NCBI GenBank assembly: GCA_003150035.1
Contig: QALR01000004.1
Span: 1 to 57,117, forward strand
DNA from: Clostridiales bacterium
GTDB lineage: Bacteria > Bacillota > Clostridia > Oscillospirales > CAG-272
Length of the DNA stretch: 57,117 nucleotides
Direction: 5' to 3'
The position numbers and the translations under genes were made by a program. This document shows, one piece after another, positions 9,800 to 18,167 of this stretch (position 1 is its first letter; every line of letters begins with the position of its first letter). Below the pieces are notes generated by a model that was not told the DNA's origin, searched no databases, and was given only the letters and a program-made list of their open reading frames with translations.

Positions 9800-9823
9800 A
9801 CCACATAATCGCCATTATGTAGT
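9800..9823. repeat. Right inverted dyad repeat of putative invertible segment
   Basis: Arm ACCACATAAT, spacer CGCC, arm ATTATGTAGT, one mismatch from perfect. It is the inverted partner of 9549-9572 and lies 11 bp from the end of the tyrosine recombinase gene. It is followed on the plus strand by GCTTTTTT, so it could also act as a terminator for plus-strand transcripts. Confidence 0.75.
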
Positions 9824-9834
9824 GCTTTTTTGTT

Positions 9835-10674
9835 CTAACACCGCAAAAGCCCTAGACATTGGATCCGCCGTCTGTGTATTTCTCCACTCTCCGTCGTGTA
9901 AATCCTTGTTGTATTCACACTGCTGTGGCCGAGGATATCCGCAAGGCGCACGATATTCTTTTGAATCGTATAAAAGGTTCTGGCAAACAGGTGACGCAGG
10001 TTATGCGGAAAGACTTTCTTCTCGTTCACGCCGGCACTCCGGCACAGCCTTTTCATATCGCTCCATATATTGGACCTGTCAAGCGGATTCCCGTTTTTCG
10101 TTACGAAAACGGGGCCGCTTTTTCTTTTTTGCTCCCTCAGATACCGACTGAGCATCCGGCAAAGCGCGTCCGGCAGAAACACCGTCCGGCATTTTCCTTT
10201 ACACCGGATCTCCGCCCTGCCACGGCGAACGGCTTCCGCTGTGATAGACCGCAGCTCCGACACCCGGATTCCCGTCGAGCAGATCGTGCTCATCACTAGA
10301 TACAGCCGCTCATTGTGTTTCTGCTTAGCGGCTTTCAAAAGCCTTTCATATTCCGCCTTGGAAAGCTCCCGTTCCTCTTTCGAGAAGACCTGCCTTTGCA
10401 CCTTCAAGGCCCGAACTCTCAGCTCCGGACGACCGCCATACGCAAAGAAGCTATTCAGTGACGAAATGACGGAATTCACGCTCGCCGGTGAAGCCCTGCC
10501 GCAAAGAAAGCTTTTGTACTGCAGCACGGCTTCTTTATCCCACTCTTTTTCCCCAAGCCACCTCGCGAACGCCCTGATATCCCGAATATATTTTTCAACG
10601 GTAGCCGGCGCTTTCTCTTCACTTATCAGATATTTTCTATAGGCTTCTATTATTTCATTTGAAATCATTTTCAT
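9835..10674 (-). CDS. Tyrosine recombinase/integrase (279 aa)
   Basis: A full-length XerC/D-type site-specific recombinase. An N-terminal SAM-like core-binding domain spans about residues 1-90. The catalytic domain shows Arg137 (TGIRVSEL), a Lys in the KGKCR hairpin (159-161), His224 and Arg227 (FPHNLRH), His250 (LGHSS) and Tyr259 (TRIYT), which is the complete R-K-H-R-H-Y set. The length is typical of small Clostridia recombinases that invert promoters or integrate cassettes. The start at 10674 follows GGGGG at 7 bp, with a TATAAT -10 element further upstream. Its 3' end is 11 bp from the right inverted dyad, which makes the dyads its likely substrate. It could instead be a relic integrase of a lost element. 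Confidence 0.92.
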   Translation of the reverse strand: MKMISNEIIEAYRKYLISEEKAPATVEKYIRDIRAFARWLGEKEWDKEAVLQYKSFLCGRASPASVNSVISSLNSFFAYGGRPELRVRALKVQRQVFSKEERELSKAEYERLLKAAKQKHNERLYLVMSTICSTGIRVSELRSITAEAVRRGRAEIRCKGKCRTVFLPDALCRMLSRYLREQKRKSGPVFVTKNGNPLDRSNIWSDMKRLCRSAGVNEKKVFPHNLRHLFARTFYTIQKNIVRLADILGHSSVNTTRIYTTESGEIHRRRIQCLGLLRC

Positions 10675-10701
10675 CGATATTCCCCCTTTCCACTTTCGAT
10701 G

Positions 10702-10707
10702 GCTTTA
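10702..10707 (-). promoter_or_regulatory. -10 element of the recombinase promoter (approximate position)
   Basis: A TATAAT hexamer on the minus strand, in the context GATATAATAAAG, lies about 30 bp before the recombinase ATG. No good -35 is seen at 17-18 bp, so the promoter may be weak or need an activator. Confidence 0.4.
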
Positions 10708-10770
10708 TTATATCAAATCTTGTGAAGGGCATAAAGGGGTTTCACTGATATAAGTTGTATACATGAAAAG

Positions 10771-10816
10771 AAACAAAAAAGAACATATAGTAGAATACAT
10801 CCACCATATGTTCTTT
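10771..10816 (-). terminator. Rho-independent terminator (leftward)
   Basis: An 11-bp perfect stem (AAAGAACATAT at 10778-10788 with ATATGTTCTTT at 10806-10816). On the minus strand it is followed by TTTTTTG. It would insulate the recombinase gene from transcription arriving from the right. Confidence 0.6.
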
Positions 10817-10845
10817 ATAGATAATTAAAACCAATTCATTCGTTT

Positions 10846-10870
10846 TAGGAATATGGGAACCATATCCCTA
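10846..10870. repeat. Hairpin upstream of the small plus-strand gene
   Basis: TAGGAATATGG and CCATATCCCTA form a near-perfect 11-bp stem with a 3-nt loop. It is nested inside an outer pair TCATTCGT/ACGAATGA (about 10836-10890). The nested dyad resembles an operator or recombination site; its function is unknown. Confidence 0.45.
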
Positions 10871-10886
10871 AATTTATGTCATACGA

Positions 10887-11174
10887 ATGACAATGTGCTT
10901 TGATGCTACAAACCTGAAAGCTCTGAACTTCTATCTGCCACAAATGGGATTGTCGGTCGAAGATAAGCTAAAAAAATATCTGGATCAGCGCTTTGAAGAA
11001 CGAATTCCCGAAAACATTCGGCAATTCATTCAGTATCAAACAGGGACTGCGCAAAATGACCAGAGAATAACGGATCAAAACCAATCTGTCAATCCGGAGC
11101 CTTCCTCCCGACGTTTACACAGGGAAAGATCACTGGAGATTACAGAATCAGCCAGTGAGCAGACAATGGCATGA
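10887..11174 (+). CDS. Small DUF6103-like protein of mobile elements (95 aa)
   Basis: The first 50 residues (MCFDATNLKALNFYLPQMG, then SVEDKLKKYLDQRFEERIP and ENIRQFI) match my recollection of DUF6103, a short helical protein carried by clostridial conjugative elements. The C-terminal 40 residues are polar and low in complexity. No clear ribosome site stands before ATG 10887 or 10893, so the gene may be a decaying remnant. It is one of the few plus-strand genes. It may mark the trace of an element that once included the neighbouring recombinase. The family call is from memory only. Confidence 0.45.
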   Translation: MTMCFDATNLKALNFYLPQMGLSVEDKLKKYLDQRFEERIPENIRQFIQYQTGTAQNDQRITDQNQSVNPEPSSRRLHRERSLEITESASEQTMA

Positions 11175-11253
11175 TGGTTATAGTCATTCGGAAAGATAAT
11201 GATCAATCCTTTTGCCGCAGCAATACAAATAATGTCAACTGTCAATAAGTACG

Positions 11254-11277
11254 GGGGCGAAGCCAAGGCTTCGCCCC
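11254..11277. repeat. 11-bp perfect inverted repeat
   Basis: GGGGCGAAGCC and GGCTTCGCCCC are separated by two bases, close to the end of the lipoprotein gene. It is a strong hairpin without a T tract on either side, so it may serve as a 3' stabiliser or weak terminator. Confidence 0.5.
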
Positions 11278-11297
11278 TAGCACCCTAAATTATGAAG

Positions 11298-12284
11298 TCA
11301 TTTAACAACCAAAGCGCATAAAGATACAAAATTTTCATTATATTCTTTATTTTTAAGTGTTAGTTCAACTGACAATGTTAATGCTATCTTATTATTAACA
11401 CACGACAAAGTCATAGATTTTATGTTATAAGAAATTAACTGAAGCTGTGATTGAAGATATTTGTCTAAAAATAATTCTATTTCTTGGTTAAGAAATACTT
11501 GATCTACTTCACATTGATCCCAAGGAGCCTCATAATGGTAATAATATAGATTTTCAATATTGCCCAGCGAATCGGTCATCACATTAATTTTATTTTCTGT
11601 TGCAATTTCACCATTATACTGCGTGAAACTAACTTGATAACACGTGATCGTTTCTGAATTATCGGAACTTATATAAAAGCCATCTTTTGTTTCATTCCAC
11701 GCTGCTTCATCCGTTATGGTTGCAACAGAAGTAGAACACTGATACCTAAAGTTCTGAAAATTTATATCGTTGATATATGTTTTTATATAGCTTTGGACAG
11801 CTAAAATAAGATTTTGTTCTGTTAAAGAAGAAAACGAATAATCTTGCAACGATATATCTCCAATACTTTGAATTATAAAACTTGCTGAATTTAATTCTTT
11901 TTGAATTTTTATAGTTTGATCTTCGTTATAAAAAATGTTCCATTCATCCCCAAGATCATTTACTCTTTTTGAAACATTTTTTACATTATTAAAGTTACGA
12001 TTTCCTACCTGCAAAGAGGAAATATTAGAATCAACATCGTATTCAATCCATTTAGATTCCTCTACTTGTATAGGAGTATTGGCTTCAAATATTTCATCCT
12101 CCAAAAATGCGAATAACTGAATGGAGTTTGCTTGATTTTCACCAATTTTTAACGGAGAATACGATATAGAACTTGAATGCGTATTTTCGATGGTTTTTTC
12201 ATCAGAATCATTTTGCAATTTTGATGTTGAACATCCGGTTAGTAAGAATATACAAATCAGCATAATCAATGATATTCGTTTCAT
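11298..12284 (-). CDS. Lipoprotein paired with the upstream secreted peptidase-like protein (328 aa)
   Basis: The start was moved to the ATG at 12284 (MKRISLIMLICIF), which has AAAGGA at good spacing. A hydrophobic signal peptide ends in the lipobox LTGC, so the protein should be anchored outside the membrane. The mature part is polar, with no domain I recognise. It starts 28 bp after the stop of the large DNRLRE/ricin protein and is surely co-transcribed with it. Two other loci in the window show the same order, protease-like giant then lipoprotein, which suggests a functional pair such as an inhibitor, a chaperone or an anchor. That role is inference. Confidence 0.8.
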   Translation of the reverse strand: MKRISLIMLICIFLLTGCSTSKLQNDSDEKTIENTHSSSISYSPLKIGENQANSIQLFAFLEDEIFEANTPIQVEESKWIEYDVDSNISSLQVGNRNFNNVKNVSKRVNDLGDEWNIFYNEDQTIKIQKELNSASFIIQSIGDISLQDYSFSSLTEQNLILAVQSYIKTYINDINFQNFRYQCSTSVATITDEAAWNETKDGFYISSDNSETITCYQVSFTQYNGEIATENKINVMTDSLGNIENLYYYHYEAPWDQCEVDQVFLNQEIELFLDKYLQSQLQLISYNIKSMTLSCVNNKIALTLSVELTLKNKEYNENFVSLCALVVK

Positions 12285-12312
12285 GGTATAGTTCCTTTCT
12301 ATAAGAATAAAA

Positions 12313-15300
12313 TTAAAAAATCGTATTAGCATTACCAGCTACATACCATGAGTCGGTTGTAATTGGATATTTGGGATTGTTGGGCGCCCAATAGTCTCGA
12401 ATATAGTTATCAGCGTCTTGGCATGATTCATATACTGATTTTCCAGCAGCTAATGAATTAAAAAATTCTTCAATCCAATCATTTACCTCTGTATTCCATA
12501 CTGATTTTTCAAATCCAATAACAATACTCGCTCCTTTTTGATGTGTTGTATTTACAAGGTTAGTTGCAGTTCCTCTTCCAAATCCAGTAAGGCATGCTCC
12601 ATATATGATTAGTTCTGAATTGGATAGGTAGTCAGAATCTAATGTAGACATGCTATTAACAGATATTGATTCATTAGAAGTTATGATTAAATTCGTATTT
12701 CCATGTGTTCTAATAATTGTTATTTTAGATTTTTCCATGTGATTGAGCATGAAATTATGATTCATACATGTCTCTTCAGCATAGATATTTAAATAACCAA
12801 GTGAGGCCAAATCGGATTTTGTCGAGGAGAAAAAACTGGTTCTATTATAAGTTTCTGGTATTGCTATCAGTGAAGCATCATATTCCTGATCTATAAGCCA
12901 TTCATCCGTAAATACAGAATTATCTGTATATGCTATTTGCTGAAGATTTACACCATCAGCAGTTGTAGAATACGGTATAGCCATCGCTAAATTATTTGCT
13001 TCGGACGATTTAGCCACAAACTTATAATTTCCATCCGATGTTACAGTAATTTTCCATTTGCTCGAATCTGATATTTCATCAGTCTGTATAATGTTTGTAC
13101 CGTTGGTACCAATATATTTTGCATTATAAGCCGACCAAATACAATAATATCCAGACCCATAATATAGAATTCTCCATTTTGAGTAACTTCCATTATGGTG
13201 GTCCCCCTGTTGAATATAAGCTCCTTCCGTAGATGATGGCCCCTCTATTTCAACATATTTGCCCGAATCAATGTTTCGTATTTGATACGTTCCATATGGG
13301 ATCATCTCGCCTATCACAACAGGGAAAGTATGTGACCGTCCTGTCTGCTTATGTGTTACAGTAATATTTGTATACCCATCTCCTACGGCGGTAATCCTTC
13401 CTGTATCACTGATTGTTGCTACCGATGGATCACTACTTTTCCAAGTAAAACAATTGTCAGTTTTCCAAGTAGCGTTAGAAGGTGTAACTGTTAATTGGAT
13501 ATTCTTTGATGACCCGACAGATAACCATTCATCATATGTTACAGCGAAAGAGGACAGGTTAATATAGTCGGACTGTAGAACAATTCCCCAAGTTGTTTGT
13601 TTATAATTTATGTCACTGGAACTAAACGGAGTGGTTAAACTTAATGATTCTCCATCGTATCTTAAAACACGTCCGCTGTAAACGTTTTTGATTGTTACTC
13701 CACCACCAGTTGCAGTGCGAACTTCCCAAATATATTGGTCAGAAGGATTACTCGGCAGATAGGCAAGGCTGACATTGCTACCAGAACCATAAAGTATATA
13801 ATTGGGATTATAAGCTGAACGAATATAATATTCATCATTTCCAAGATATTCAAATTTCCACCGAATGTTGCTGGTATTCGAATATGTTGAAGTTGAAAGC
13901 GTGGTATTTGTACTCCTTCTCAAAAATTTTCCGGTATTAATGTTGTTGACATAGTAAACACCGCCAATGAAGCTGGTATCCATCAAAACATATACACTGT
14001 CTGCGTAAAATTCTTCCACAGCAGTCACGTTGCGAGCGGATGTAGTTGCACTGCTGCTCAATACAAACCCATTGGCCGGATTATCATAAGCATTTGCAGA
14101 GGTTCCCGCGTTGTACCTTGCCCAACCCCGAAGAATTTCTGTAATATCAATTGCTCGTTCTCCGGACGTTGAATCGATATACAAAGAGGAAGAATAGCTG
14201 CTGCTATAAGCGTTCCAGAGACTCGCGTCACTTAACGCAATTGGGTTCTCTCCTACACTGCTATTATTCCAAGTTGCAGTCATTGGCTGAACGGTAAATG
14301 TTGCCGCTGTTCCTGATCCAACCTGAATATAGAGATGAGCCGTTCCGATCTGGTTATCCTGTAAATTCTTGTACTGCCCATGTTCCCCGAAGAAGTCGTA
14401 TAGCTTATATATCACTTTTCCAGAGGCCGAAGAAGCATATCCCAATCGATGGTAATCCTCATTGGATGCAGCAGTAGATACAGCAGAAGAGGTGGTGTAC
14501 AGACCAGTATCGATAATCGCATCATATGACTCGGAGTATTCATATCCAGACTCGTCATCATAATAATAATACCAATCCTCTTCCCAGATGTAAGTAGACG
14601 GATCGACATATACAGGATACACCGTGGATGAGTCATTTAAGAATGTTTCCGGCGCTGTCACCGTAACCCGATACTGCCCTTTGTTAGCGGCAGGAGTGAT
14701 GGTCATGCTACCTTCAACTGTACTACCGGCACTGTCCTTGATGATAATTTTGCCGAATGAAGCAATGATCTGCCCCTCATTGTTTTTCAGATACCAAATA
14801 CCGTCTGTTTGGATGGGGGTCAGGTTGGTCAGGCGGAGATCAAAGTCAAAGGAATTCTTTCCTACATTTTGATAGAGGATGATATCTTCCTTCAGTCCGT
14901 TCAATTTTGTCTGGTAAACAATCGCGGTGTTTGTCCCAAACACGCCGTCATATTTCACTGTCTGATCATTACTATGATATGTAGGTTGGAAAGAATTGGT
15001 GGTTAGCGGCGTCATCAGAATAGAGTAATTCTGAAACTGTATTTTGGTGCCGTTCTTGGATGTTGACGGAAAATATACCTGAACGCTATTGTCTACCATG
15101 GCGTAGGGATACAGGCCGTTTGTAACAGACGAAATCTGTGTGCTTTTATCCTGAATATTTCCGTCACTATCGATGTACTTGACAGGACCGGCAAAAATAT
15201 ATGTGGATTTTGTGCCATTCTGATTTTGATAAATCACCGTATTCAAGCTGGCTTCCTGCTCTTCCAGCCGATTGACATGTCCTTTTTGAAGCGCTACCTC

Positions 15301-15585
15301 TGACGATATAAACTCCGGCAAAGCAGAAACGTTTACCGACATTGTCTGCAGTTCGGCAAGCGTTTTTTCACCGGGGCCCAATACTTTTAGCTGCATAAGG
15401 TCAACGGACTCAATCTGTTCTTCTGGGCGTAGTGGATCTATTACAACCGGATCATCGACTGCCGGTTGAACCGGATAGGCTCTTGCACTATCAAGAGCGA
15501 CAGATGATATCGGAAAATTTGCAAGCAGAAGAAGAATACATAATAAAAGGCTGATAAATTTGATTCTACGATTGATTTTCGTCAT
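12313..15585 (-). CDS. Secreted DNRLRE/ricin/Big_2 protein with C-terminal clan CD-like cysteine peptidase domain (1090 aa)
   Basis: A signal peptide occupies residues 1-31. Residues about 90-340 form a conserved front module shared with the genes at 18168 and 53050. They lead into a DNRLRE region (about 345-545) with TVYPVYVDPS and typical strand spacing. A ricin-like module spans about 550-680, a Big_2 Ig-like domain about 690-765 (WKSSDPSVATISDTGRITAV) and a second ricin module about 775-905 (IRNIDSGKYVEIEGPSS). The last 185 residues carry RTHGN (His961) and IIYGACLTGFG (Cys998). The spacing of His-Gly and Ala-Cys after hydrophobic strands fits clan CD peptidases (gingipain, clostripain, CHAT). 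Ricin and Big_2 modules usually bind glycans or cell walls. The gene sits behind a terminator-like leader and before a lipoprotein gene. The peptidase call is by motif only. Confidence 0.82.
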   Translation of the reverse strand: MTKINRRIKFISLLLCILLLLANFPISSVALDSARAYPVQPAVDDPVVIDPLRPEEQIESVDLMQLKVLGPGEKTLAELQTMSVNVSALPEFISSEVALQKGHVNRLEEQEASLNTVIYQNQNGTKSTYIFAGPVKYIDSDGNIQDKSTQISSVTNGLYPYAMVDNSVQVYFPSTSKNGTKIQFQNYSILMTPLTTNSFQPTYHSNDQTVKYDGVFGTNTAIVYQTKLNGLKEDIILYQNVGKNSFDFDLRLTNLTPIQTDGIWYLKNNEGQIIASFGKIIIKDSAGSTVEGSMTITPAANKGQYRVTVTAPETFLNDSSTVYPVYVDPSTYIWEEDWYYYYDDESGYEYSESYDAIIDTGLYTTSSAVSTAASNEDYHRLGYASSASGKVIYKLYDFFGEHGQYKNLQDNQIGTAHLYIQVGSGTAATFTVQPMTATWNNSSVGENPIALSDASLWNAYSSSYSSSLYIDSTSGERAIDITEILRGWARYNAGTSANAYDNPANGFVLSSSATTSARNVTAVEEFYADSVYVLMDTSFIGGVYYVNNINTGKFLRRSTNTTLSTSTYSNTSNIRWKFEYLGNDEYYIRSAYNPNYILYGSGSNVSLAYLPSNPSDQYIWEVRTATGGGVTIKNVYSGRVLRYDGESLSLTTPFSSSDINYKQTTWGIVLQSDYINLSSFAVTYDEWLSVGSSKNIQLTVTPSNATWKTDNCFTWKSSDPSVATISDTGRITAVGDGYTNITVTHKQTGRSHTFPVVIGEMIPYGTYQIRNIDSGKYVEIEGPSSTEGAYIQQGDHHNGSYSKWRILYYGSGYYCIWSAYNAKYIGTNGTNIIQTDEISDSSKWKITVTSDGNYKFVAKSSEANNLAMAIPYSTTADGVNLQQIAYTDNSVFTDEWLIDQEYDASLIAIPETYNRTSFFSSTKSDLASLGYLNIYAEETCMNHNFMLNHMEKSKITIIRTHGNTNLIITSNESISVNSMSTLDSDYLSNSELIIYGACLTGFGRGTATNLVNTTHQKGASIVIGFEKSVWNTEVNDWIEEFFNSLAAGKSVYESCQDADNYIRDYWAPNNPKYPITTDSWYVAGNANTIF

Positions 15586-15736
15586 TTGTTTTACCTCCTG
15601 TGTTTTATGTTGTTTTATTACACTGTGTGATTTGCCGGAACCGGCTGATTACCGCAAGAGGAGAGGGGTTTTCAAATCCAAAGTATGATCAAAAACATTG
15701 ATTATCATGATACATCCCCCCAAATAATTAAATTGC

Positions 15737-15843
15737 AAAAGCAGCGCATAAGATCGATAGAATCCGGCTCTTATGCGCTGCTATGTTATGCCCTGTCAAA
15801 ACGAACCATTCGGCAAAATATAGCATTGCTATTTTGTCGGGCT
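15737..15843 (-). promoter_or_regulatory. Structured leader with terminator-like hairpin upstream of the DNRLRE/ricin gene
   Basis: On the minus strand a conserved start AGCCCGACAAA is followed by a CAAAATA/TATTTTG stem-loop. Then comes a perfect 13-bp stem (GCAGCGCATAAGA with TCTTATGCGCTGC, 15741-15781) followed by TTTTGC. The same order of elements occurs at 56579-56720, before another gene of the same type. It may be the terminator of the upstream peptidase gene, a regulatory attenuator, or a dispersed repeat. The 315-bp gap 15586-15900 holds nothing else I can name. Confidence 0.55.
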
Positions 15844-15900
15844 ATCTTTTATGATCGGTTTGTTATTTTACAAACAATTTCGTATACTTTTTTAGAAAAA

Positions 15901-17091
15901 TTATTGAAGAATATAAATACTACCAAATAGGCCACTTACATAAATATTTTCGTATCCATCCCATCCATAATGGGCAGTAAATGTAGTATCACCGAACAAT
16001 CCGCTCTCGTCTGAGTACTTATATGCCACGACACCATGATCAATGTTATCATCCGGATTCTGAGGATTAAATAAACTTCCGAATATTAAAACTGGGTTAT
16101 CATCGTCAATACTATCCATAATCGTGCCCTTAGTAAAAGATCCCCACCACTCGGATACATGATTAACAACTACTCCTCTACCGGTAAAATAGGCTTGGCT
16201 CGTTTCTTTAATGGTTGTTGAATATGTAGAGTCATCAGACCCGTAATTACTTCTAAGATGCCACGCAAGGGAATCTGTACCGCCTTTTAAATTATTATGA
16301 GTAGGATCACTCCAATATATATCATCCATATAATTTGCGCTACTGTTATACTTTTCTTTATATGCAATCAACATTCCCAAAGCAATATATCCACAAATAC
16401 CATTAGATCCGGGAGGAGAATAATATCCGCATTGTTGCATATTATAGAAAAATTCGTAGTTTTGCAAATATCCGTATGTCGTTGTTCTTGGAGTTGCTTG
16501 AACTTGTGTTGTGGCTGTCACAATCTGCAAAAATGTTTGATTTTGATAATCTCCATTCAGATAATCAACAACCAACTGATTGGTATCAGCTACTAACGTT
16601 GCATAATAATCATTACAACTCTGAGTAAATATTGCCTTTACATCACTGTCTATTTCTTCAAAAGTATTGATTAAATGATGAAGATCACCGGTACTATCCT
16701 CTACATAATAAAATGTCGGACCACAATAAACCAAATTAAGATCATATCCTAAATACGGAGAGGAGGCAGTACTTGAATATTCCGTAAACACTCCGGTCTC
16801 CTCATTAAAGATCATATATCCAGAAGGAGCACATTCAATAATTTTATATTCATTGCCTGCAAGATCATGTGCCGTTTTAACGTTTGCAATTGTCAAGTTG
16901 TCAACATTGTCAATCATTTTAAGTTCATTCAGTTTAACATCAATTACTGACATTAAACGTGTTGTATACCGTAAATTATCAGTTGTGATTTGATTGGTTT
17001 CAACCGCTCCCACAGAGAAAGAGAGCGATACGAGAATTATAGATATAGCAAGAACAAAAGACATAAATTTGTTAGTTCGGAAGTGTTTCAT
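15901..17091 (-). CDS. Secreted papain-like cysteine peptidase, C10/C39-like (396 aa)
   Basis: A signal peptide occupies residues 1-30. Residues about 40-150 resemble the pro-domain of streptopain (LMSVIDVKLNELK, YMIFNEETGVFTEYS). The catalytic domain shows GSNGICGYIALGM with Cys233 as nucleophile, His352 in NIDHGVVAYKY, and a downstream HYGWDGY. These are the Cys-His order and contexts of streptopain (C10) and C39_2 peptidases. It probably acts outside the cell after removal of its pro-region. It lies 65 bp after the lipoprotein gene and may be the last gene of the sigma-factor-led operon, ending at the hairpin at 15741-15781. The ribosome site is AAAGGAG. Confidence 0.78.
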   Translation of the reverse strand: MKHFRTNKFMSFVLAISIILVSLSFSVGAVETNQITTDNLRYTTRLMSVIDVKLNELKMIDNVDNLTIANVKTAHDLAGNEYKIIECAPSGYMIFNEETGVFTEYSSTASSPYLGYDLNLVYCGPTFYYVEDSTGDLHHLINTFEEIDSDVKAIFTQSCNDYYATLVADTNQLVVDYLNGDYQNQTFLQIVTATTQVQATPRTTTYGYLQNYEFFYNMQQCGYYSPPGSNGICGYIALGMLIAYKEKYNSSANYMDDIYWSDPTHNNLKGGTDSLAWHLRSNYGSDDSTYSTTIKETSQAYFTGRGVVVNHVSEWWGSFTKGTIMDSIDDDNPVLIFGSLFNPQNPDDNIDHGVVAYKYSDESGLFGDTTFTAHYGWDGYENIYVSGLFGSIYILQ

Positions 17092-17155
17092 TTTATTCTC
17101 CTTTTCTAATTTAAAAATTCCCTATATTTTGTTTGAAACATATGCATATATAGCA

Positions 17156-18151
17156 TTAGTCATTATTGTTTATTATAATTCTTATGGACTCAATATTAGA
17201 GCAATCGTATATACTATTCTTACTGGATATTATAAAAAAATTTTGCGATGTTCCTTCTAACTCACTTAAGGCTACAATATAAAAATTCCCTATCTCAACT
17301 GTGTTTGTGGGAAAAGTTATCTTAATATTTTGTTTATTTAATACACCTTTTAATATTTCTTCGACAGTACAATTGTAAGTTAATCTGTCCCCTGTATAAC
17401 TTCCCATATATAAATCGTCCACTTTTATTTTAAGAACATATTCAGACCTCTCAATTACACTATTGATATTTAACGAGTCAATATATTCACTTTCATACCG
17501 CAACGGATTAGTCTGAATTTTACCCAAGATAAACTCCTTAAATTCGCCATTGTTTAAGGAGGAAACTGCCTGTAGTGAACTAAGATGATCTGTTAATTTC
17601 ATACCATACAGAGAAGCTTCTTGTTGTTTTACCGCATGATTTATTGAATTGCTTAATGGAATAAACAAACTATCGTTCACAAAGGAAAATACATCTCCTT
17701 CTGTATAAACTGACGAATGTCTAGATAGCAATAACAGATATGATGAACCTTGTTTATATTTTACATCGTAAGTCGAAAAATTAATATCTGTATTTATAAC
17801 GGAATAATCTGCTGGAATTGATTGTATTATAATTGTATTTTCAGTATTATTTCCCCGCAAATTTTTTATTACATTAAATTCATAATAATATAATCCGTTT
17901 ATATTTGTTTGTGAGACAAATTCCCCTTCAATTAAATCAGTAGTTTTTCCCAACAAATTCTCAAAACAAACATATTGAAGTTCTGCACTATTTCTTGTTT
18001 GAAGATTGTCCAATTCAGATATTGTAGATGTAACCGTATTATTTTTGAGATTGCTTTCCACGTCTTGTTCCACGTTTGATGTATTATCACATCCAATTGC
18101 AAATACCATAATAAATAGCATAAAAATTATTATGCATAATGCTCGTCTCAT
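17156..18151 (-). CDS. Lipoprotein paired with the upstream secreted metzincin-like protein (331 aa)
   Basis: The signal peptide begins MRRALCIIIFML and ends in the lipobox FAIGC. ATG 18151 was chosen. A TTG at 18157 is an alternative because GGAGG lies 5 bp from it and 11 bp from the ATG. The mature protein is polar, with repeated beta-type stretches (YYEFNVIKNLRGNN, YNCTVEEILKGVLNKQ) that suggest two copies of a small domain; I do not recognise it. It starts 16 bp after the stop of the metalloprotease gene and precedes a cysteine peptidase gene. A role as partner, inhibitor or immunity lipoprotein is inferred from the same pairing elsewhere in the window. Confidence 0.8.
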   Translation of the reverse strand: MRRALCIIIFMLFIMVFAIGCDNTSNVEQDVESNLKNNTVTSTISELDNLQTRNSAELQYVCFENLLGKTTDLIEGEFVSQTNINGLYYYEFNVIKNLRGNNTENTIIIQSIPADYSVINTDINFSTYDVKYKQGSSYLLLLSRHSSVYTEGDVFSFVNDSLFIPLSNSINHAVKQQEASLYGMKLTDHLSSLQAVSSLNNGEFKEFILGKIQTNPLRYESEYIDSLNINSVIERSEYVLKIKVDDLYMGSYTGDRLTYNCTVEEILKGVLNKQNIKITFPTNTVEIGNFYIVALSELEGTSQNFFIISSKNSIYDCSNIESIRIIINNND

Positions 18152-18167
18152 CCTCAACCCAACCTCC

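Noticed and set aside
9549..9823. Dyads read as ends of a small transposon or MITE
   Set aside because: No transposase, no target duplication, and the contents (promoter plus hairpins) and the adjacent tyrosine recombinase fit an invertible switch better.
15737..15843. Leader as a known riboswitch class (c-di-GMP, SAM, guanidine)
   Set aside because: I could not match the conserved core of any class by eye; left as an unassigned structured leader.
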